Source of the DNA: Syntrophomonadaceae bacterium
Lineage (GTDB): Bacteria > Bacillota > Syntrophomonadia > Syntrophomonadales > Syntrophomonadaceae
Direction: 5' to 3'
Length of the DNA: 7,512 bases
Assembly (NCBI GenBank): GCA_028686565.1
Contig: JAQUBU010000101.1
Span: forward strand, 1 to 7,512
The notes below the pieces were generated by a model, which saw nothing but the letters and a program-made list of their open reading frames with translations, was not told where the DNA came from and searched no databases. Every line of letters starts with the position of its first letter. Within the stretch, counting starts at the first letter, position 1. Shown one piece after another: positions 4,781-7,512 of this stretch. A program made the position numbers and the translations under genes.

Positions 4781-5329
4781 ATGAGTAAATATAAGCTGGA
4801 TAGAGAGAATACGGCCTTAATCGTAATAGATCTGCAGGAAAGGCTTATGGGTGCAATGAAAGACCGGGAAAAAGTATATAAGAATACAGGGATTCTGTTG
4901 GATACTGTTAAACAGTTCAATATTCCGGTTATAGTAAGTGAGCAATATCCTGGGGGGCTGGGGCATACAGTAAATGAAATCAAAGAAAAACTGGGTGACT
5001 ATCATTATATAGAAAAGATGGATTTTTCATTATGTAATGTACAGGGCAGGCAAATACTTAAGAGCGTAAATAAAAACACCTTTATTGTCACCGGAAGCGA
5101 AACACATGTCTGCGTATTCCAGACTGTTCGTGATCTGTTGCAGGCTGGCTATAATGTTCACTTAGTAAAAGACGCAGTATGTTCACGTTCTGATGACAAT
5201 TATCGCAATGCACTGGGTTTAATGCGGGATATGGGAGCAGTGGTCAGTAATACCGAAACTGTGGTATTTGATCTCTTGCAGGCAGCAGGCACTCCGCAAT
5301 TCAAGGTTATATCCCCATTAATAAAATAA
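4781..5329 (+). CDS. Isochorismatase-family cysteine hydrolase
   Basis: The 182-residue protein carries the family's catalytic triad: D17 in LIVIDLQERL (13-22), K79 in YIEKMDFS (76-83) and nucleophile C111 in GSETHVCVFQT (105-115). SEQYPGGLGHT (53-63) and the closing KDAVCSRSDDNY (130-141) resemble the ISOC1/ISOC2 type rather than true isochorismatase or nicotinamidase. Members hydrolyse small amides or vinyl ethers through a cysteine-bound intermediate in the cytoplasm; the substrate here is unknown. I chose the ATG at 4781, eight bases after GGAGGAG (4766-4772). A GTG at 4772 in frame would overlap the ribosome binding site and is unlikely. It is divergent from the methyltransferase and is followed 27 bp after its stop by the next promoter, so it is probably monocistronic. 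Confidence 0.92.
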   Translation: MSKYKLDRENTALIVIDLQERLMGAMKDREKVYKNTGILLDTVKQFNIPVIVSEQYPGGLGHTVNEIKEKLGDYHYIEKMDFSLCNVQGRQILKSVNKNTFIVTGSETHVCVFQTVRDLLQAGYNVHLVKDAVCSRSDDNYRNALGLMRDMGAVVSNTETVVFDLLQAAGTPQFKVISPLIK

Positions 5330-5356
5330 GTTAAAAGAATTTATCGGTTGGAATAT

Positions 5357-5385
5357 TTGACAGAGAGCTGGATAGCCCATATAAT
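5357..5385 (+). promoter_or_regulatory. Perfect-consensus sigma-A promoter for the EF-G paralogue
   Basis: TTGACA (5357-5362), 17 bases, TATAAT (5380-5385): both hexamers and the spacing are exact consensus. Transcription would start near 5392, giving a leader of about 104 bases before the ATG at 5496. Confidence 0.88.
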
Positions 5386-5437
5386 AAATAACTGGGTGAC
5401 TATTCGGTAGAAAACTATAGATTAGCACACATATTTT

Positions 5438-5465
5438 GCGGCATTTTAAGTGCCGCTAATTTTAT
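5438..5465 (+). terminator. Terminator-like hairpin inside the EF-G leader
   Basis: GCGGCA (5438-5443) pairs with TGCCGC (5451-5456), six G-C-rich pairs around a seven-base loop, followed by TAATTTTAT. It lies 46 bases after the expected start of the EF-G transcript and 40 before its ATG. It may end read-through from the upstream hydrolase gene, act as an attenuator for the EF-G gene, or both. No antiterminator partner or known riboswitch or T-box core is visible. Confidence 0.55.
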
Positions 5466-5495
5466 GGTCAAGCAAAAGAGGAGGAAAATCTGATA

Positions 5496-7512
5496 ATGTT
5501 AAAGGATCTTAGAAACATTGGAATAATAGCACATATTGACGCCGGAAAAACTACCACGACTGAAAGGGTATTATATTATACCGGCTTAACTCATAAAATT
5601 GGGGAAACTCATGACGGGCAAAGTGTCATGGACTACCTGCCATATGAGAAAGAACGTGGTATTACTGTTACATCAGCAGCAACCAGGTGCTTTTGGAAAG
5701 GGAAGACAATAAATATCATAGATACACCAGGACACGTTGATTTCACTGCCGAGGTGGAAAGAAGTTTGCGGATTCTTGATGGAGTTGTTGTTATTTTCTG
5801 TGGTAAAGGCGGCGTAGAGCCGCAGTCGGAAACTGTCTGGCGGCAGGCCGACAAATATGAAGTACCCCGGATTGCCTATGTTAATAAAATGGATGCCATT
5901 GGTGCTGATTTTTTACGGGTAATTGATCAGATCAAGAACCGTTTAGGGGCTAATCCTCTGGTTATAACCCTGCCGGTAATTGGTGATGATGTGTTTACGG
6001 GAATTATTGATTTAGTCAGCATGAAGTACCAGACTTTTAGCGGTAAGCTGGGTAATGATATTGATGAAACCGATATACCTGATGAATACAGAACAGAAGC
6101 TGACAAATGGCGTTCAATTATGCTGGAAAGCCTGGCTGAAACCGATGAGACTTTACTTGAATGTTATTTCAATAATGAGCCTATAGCGGAAGAACTCCTG
6201 ATAAACGTAATTCGTAAAAATACCATAGACGGGAAGATGGTACCGGTCTGTTGCGGGAGTTCCTACCGCAATATGGGGGTGCAGTCACTCTTGGATTCAA
6301 TTATTAATTTTTTGCCCTCACCGATGGATGGGCAAGCCGCCCGTGCTATAGATATAGCCAGCGGGGAGACGCGGGAAATACTGCCTGATGCCAATGGAGC
6401 TTTTACCGCACTGGTTTTCAAGATAGTCAGTGACCGTCATGTAGGGAAATTGGCCTTTGCCAGGATTTATTCAGGTAAAATTAAAGCTGGAACTTATGTT
6501 TACAATAGCACTAAAAAGAAGAAAGAGCGGATTGGCCGTTTGGTTAAAATGCATGCCAATCATCGCGAAGAAATAGATGAAATTGCGGCGGGGGATATCG
6601 TAGCCATAATTGGCTTGAAGGATGTAAGTACCGGGGATACCCTTTGTTACGAAGATAATGAGGTGCTCCTGGAATCAATAACATTCCCGGAACCAGTTAT
6701 CCAAATTGCCATAGAACCAAAAACCCAGGCTGATCAGAATAGAATATCAGAAGCTTTGGCTAAGATCGCTTCCGAGGACCCGACCTTTAAGGTTTTATAT
6801 AATAGTGAAACCGGACAAATAATAATTTCGGGAATGGGTGAACTGCATCTGGAAATAGTAGCTGAGCGTTTATCGACAGAATTTAAAATCGATTTCAGCA
6901 CCGGCCAGCCCGAGGTTGCCTACCGTGAAACTATTTCTATAGCTGCCGAACATGTAACACGCTATGTCAAGCAAACCGGTGGCAAAGGGCAGTTTGCCCA
7001 TGTAGTGCTGAAGCTCGAACCTTCTGAAGGAATAGAATTTGAAAACAAAATTGTTGGCGGGGCTATACCCCGGGAATATATTCCTGCTGTAGAATCAGGG
7101 GTCAGGCAGGCTTTGCAGGAAGGAATTATTAAAGGGTATCCGGTTGTAAATATCAAGGCTACTTTGCTTGATGGTTCATTTCATGAAGTTGATTCATCCG
7201 AAATGGCCTTCAGAACTGCGGCCATCTTTGCTACCAAGGAATGTCTGCGCAAGGCCCAACCATTGCTGTTAGAACCAATAATGCGTTTGGAAATAGTGGC
7301 TCCGGAAGAATTTACAGGCAGTATTATAAATCAAATCAGCAACCGCCGGGGAAAAATCGAATCCATGGAAATCCAAAACAACACCCAGGTAATACGAGGA
7401 TTTGTACCGCTGGCTGAATTGTTTGGCTATTCAACTTCCTTACGTTCCTTGACTCAAGGAAGAGCTGGCTTTTCCATGGAATTCTCGCACTATGAGCAAA
7501 GAAATGTAGCCT
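5496..7512 (+). CDS. EF-G-type translational GTPase, 3' end outside window
   Basis: The frame is open for 672 codons to the window edge, and only about 10-20 residues should be missing. EF-G drives ribosome translocation and recycling with GTP. The GTPase domain has AHIDAGKT (12-19, P-loop), RGIT (54-57, switch I), DTPGH (76-80, catalytic H80), NKMD (130-133) and CGSSYRN (253-259, G5, Ser where Ala is usual). Domain II follows from about 300. Domain IV has QTGGKGQFAHV (493-503) and the tip FHEVDSSEMAF (562-572), with H563 that reaches the decoding centre kept. Domain V ends in the LTQGRAGFSMEFSHYE signature (652-667). This is EF-G rather than a Tet-type ribosome protection protein. Start: ATG after GAGGAGG (5478-5484). 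It is not next to rpsL, rpsG or tuf on the visible side, so it is probably an EF-G paralogue (often called fusA2); which role it has kept cannot be told. Confidence 0.95.
   Translation, partial: MLKDLRNIGIIAHIDAGKTTTTERVLYYTGLTHKIGETHDGQSVMDYLPYEKERGITVTSAATRCFWKGKTINIIDTPGHVDFTAEVERSLRILDGVVVIFCGKGGVEPQSETVWRQADKYEVPRIAYVNKMDAIGADFLRVIDQIKNRLGANPLVITLPVIGDDVFTGIIDLVSMKYQTFSGKLGNDIDETDIPDEYRTEADKWRSIMLESLAETDETLLECYFNNEPIAEELLINVIRKNTIDGKMVPVCCGSSYRNMGVQSLLDSIINFLPSPMDGQAARAIDIASGETREILPDANGAFTALVFKIVSDRHVGKLAFARIYSGKIKAGTYVYNSTKKKKERIGRLVKMHANHREEIDEIAAGDIVAIIGLKDVSTGDTLCYEDNEVLLESITFPEPVIQIAIEPKTQADQNRISEALAKIASEDPTFKVLYNSETGQIIISGMGELHLEIVAERLSTEFKIDFSTGQPEVAYRETISIAAEHVTRYVKQTGGKGQFAHVVLKLEPSEGIEFENKIVGGAIPREYIPAVESGVRQALQEGIIKGYPVVNIKATLLDGSFHEVDSSEMAFRTAAIFATKECLRKAQPLLLEPIMRLEIVAPEEFTGSIINQISNRRGKIESMEIQNNTQVIRGFVPLAELFGYSTSLRSLTQGRAGFSMEFSHYEQRNVA

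Noticed and set aside
5392..5495. T-box or known riboswitch in the EF-G leader
   Set aside because: At about 104 bases it is too short, and no T-box sequence or other recognisable riboswitch core is present.
5496..7512. Tet(M)-type ribosome protection protein
   Set aside because: Domain IV keeps the EF-G loop and tip sequences (QTGGKGQFA, HEVDSSEMAF) rather than the altered loops of ribosome protection proteins.

Overview
The window looks like chromosome from a low-G+C, Gram-positive bacterium. Reasons: strong GGAGG-type ribosome binding sites, AT-rich intergenic DNA, sigma-A promoters close to consensus, a tRNA-Leu with an encoded CCA, and proteins of Firmicutes type (a YtqA/MnmL-type radical SAM enzyme, an EF-G paralogue, ISOC-type hydrolase). 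A clostridial lineage is my best guess; the sequence does not fix the genus. No phage, transposase, CRISPR array or classical defence module is visible.

Layout, left to right. Positions 1-217 hold a non-coding repeat cluster: a long inverted repeat plus a 51-bp direct repeat built on an AATGACAAGTACGCT core. A minus-strand gene (308-832, TTG start) encodes a membrane-anchored protein of unknown function that seems to contain two copies of one small module. Transcribed divergently from it is a radical SAM gene (971-1906) of the TIGR01212 family, likely a tRNA wobble-uridine modification enzyme. Then comes a 370-bp stretch with a good promoter but no credible gene until a 43-residue lysine-rich protein (2277-2408).

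A run of hairpins (2472-2597) follows, the nearest two acting as terminators for the minus-strand tRNA-Leu(CAG) at 2607-2693, which has its own strong promoter at 2720-2749. The next 570 bp are AT-rich and hold a 39-residue single-span membrane protein on the minus strand (2811-2930) and an orphan UUCG terminator (3132-3161) that may end a small RNA. A short dUTPase gene (3265-3651) lacks the C-terminal glycine-rich motif V and carries His at the usual sugar-sensing Tyr. Possible decayed remains of motif V lie behind two in-frame TAG codons.

On the right, a SAM-dependent methyltransferase (3806-4669, minus) and an isochorismatase-family hydrolase (4781-5329, plus) diverge from a common 111-bp region. 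A perfect-consensus promoter (TTGACA-N17-TATAAT, 5357-5385) and a terminator-like hairpin in the leader precede an EF-G-type translational GTPase (5496 to the window edge), open for 672 codons and cut only by the end of the window.

The genes do not form one pathway. Most are single transcription units with their own promoters; the shared theme, as far as there is one, is translation (tRNA modification, tRNA-Leu, EF-G paralogue) and nucleotide housekeeping (dUTPase). The points most worth following up are the two unlisted small proteins, the attenuator-like leader of the EF-G paralogue, the possible small RNA upstream of dut, and the altered dUTPase. I see no convincing new multi-gene system.
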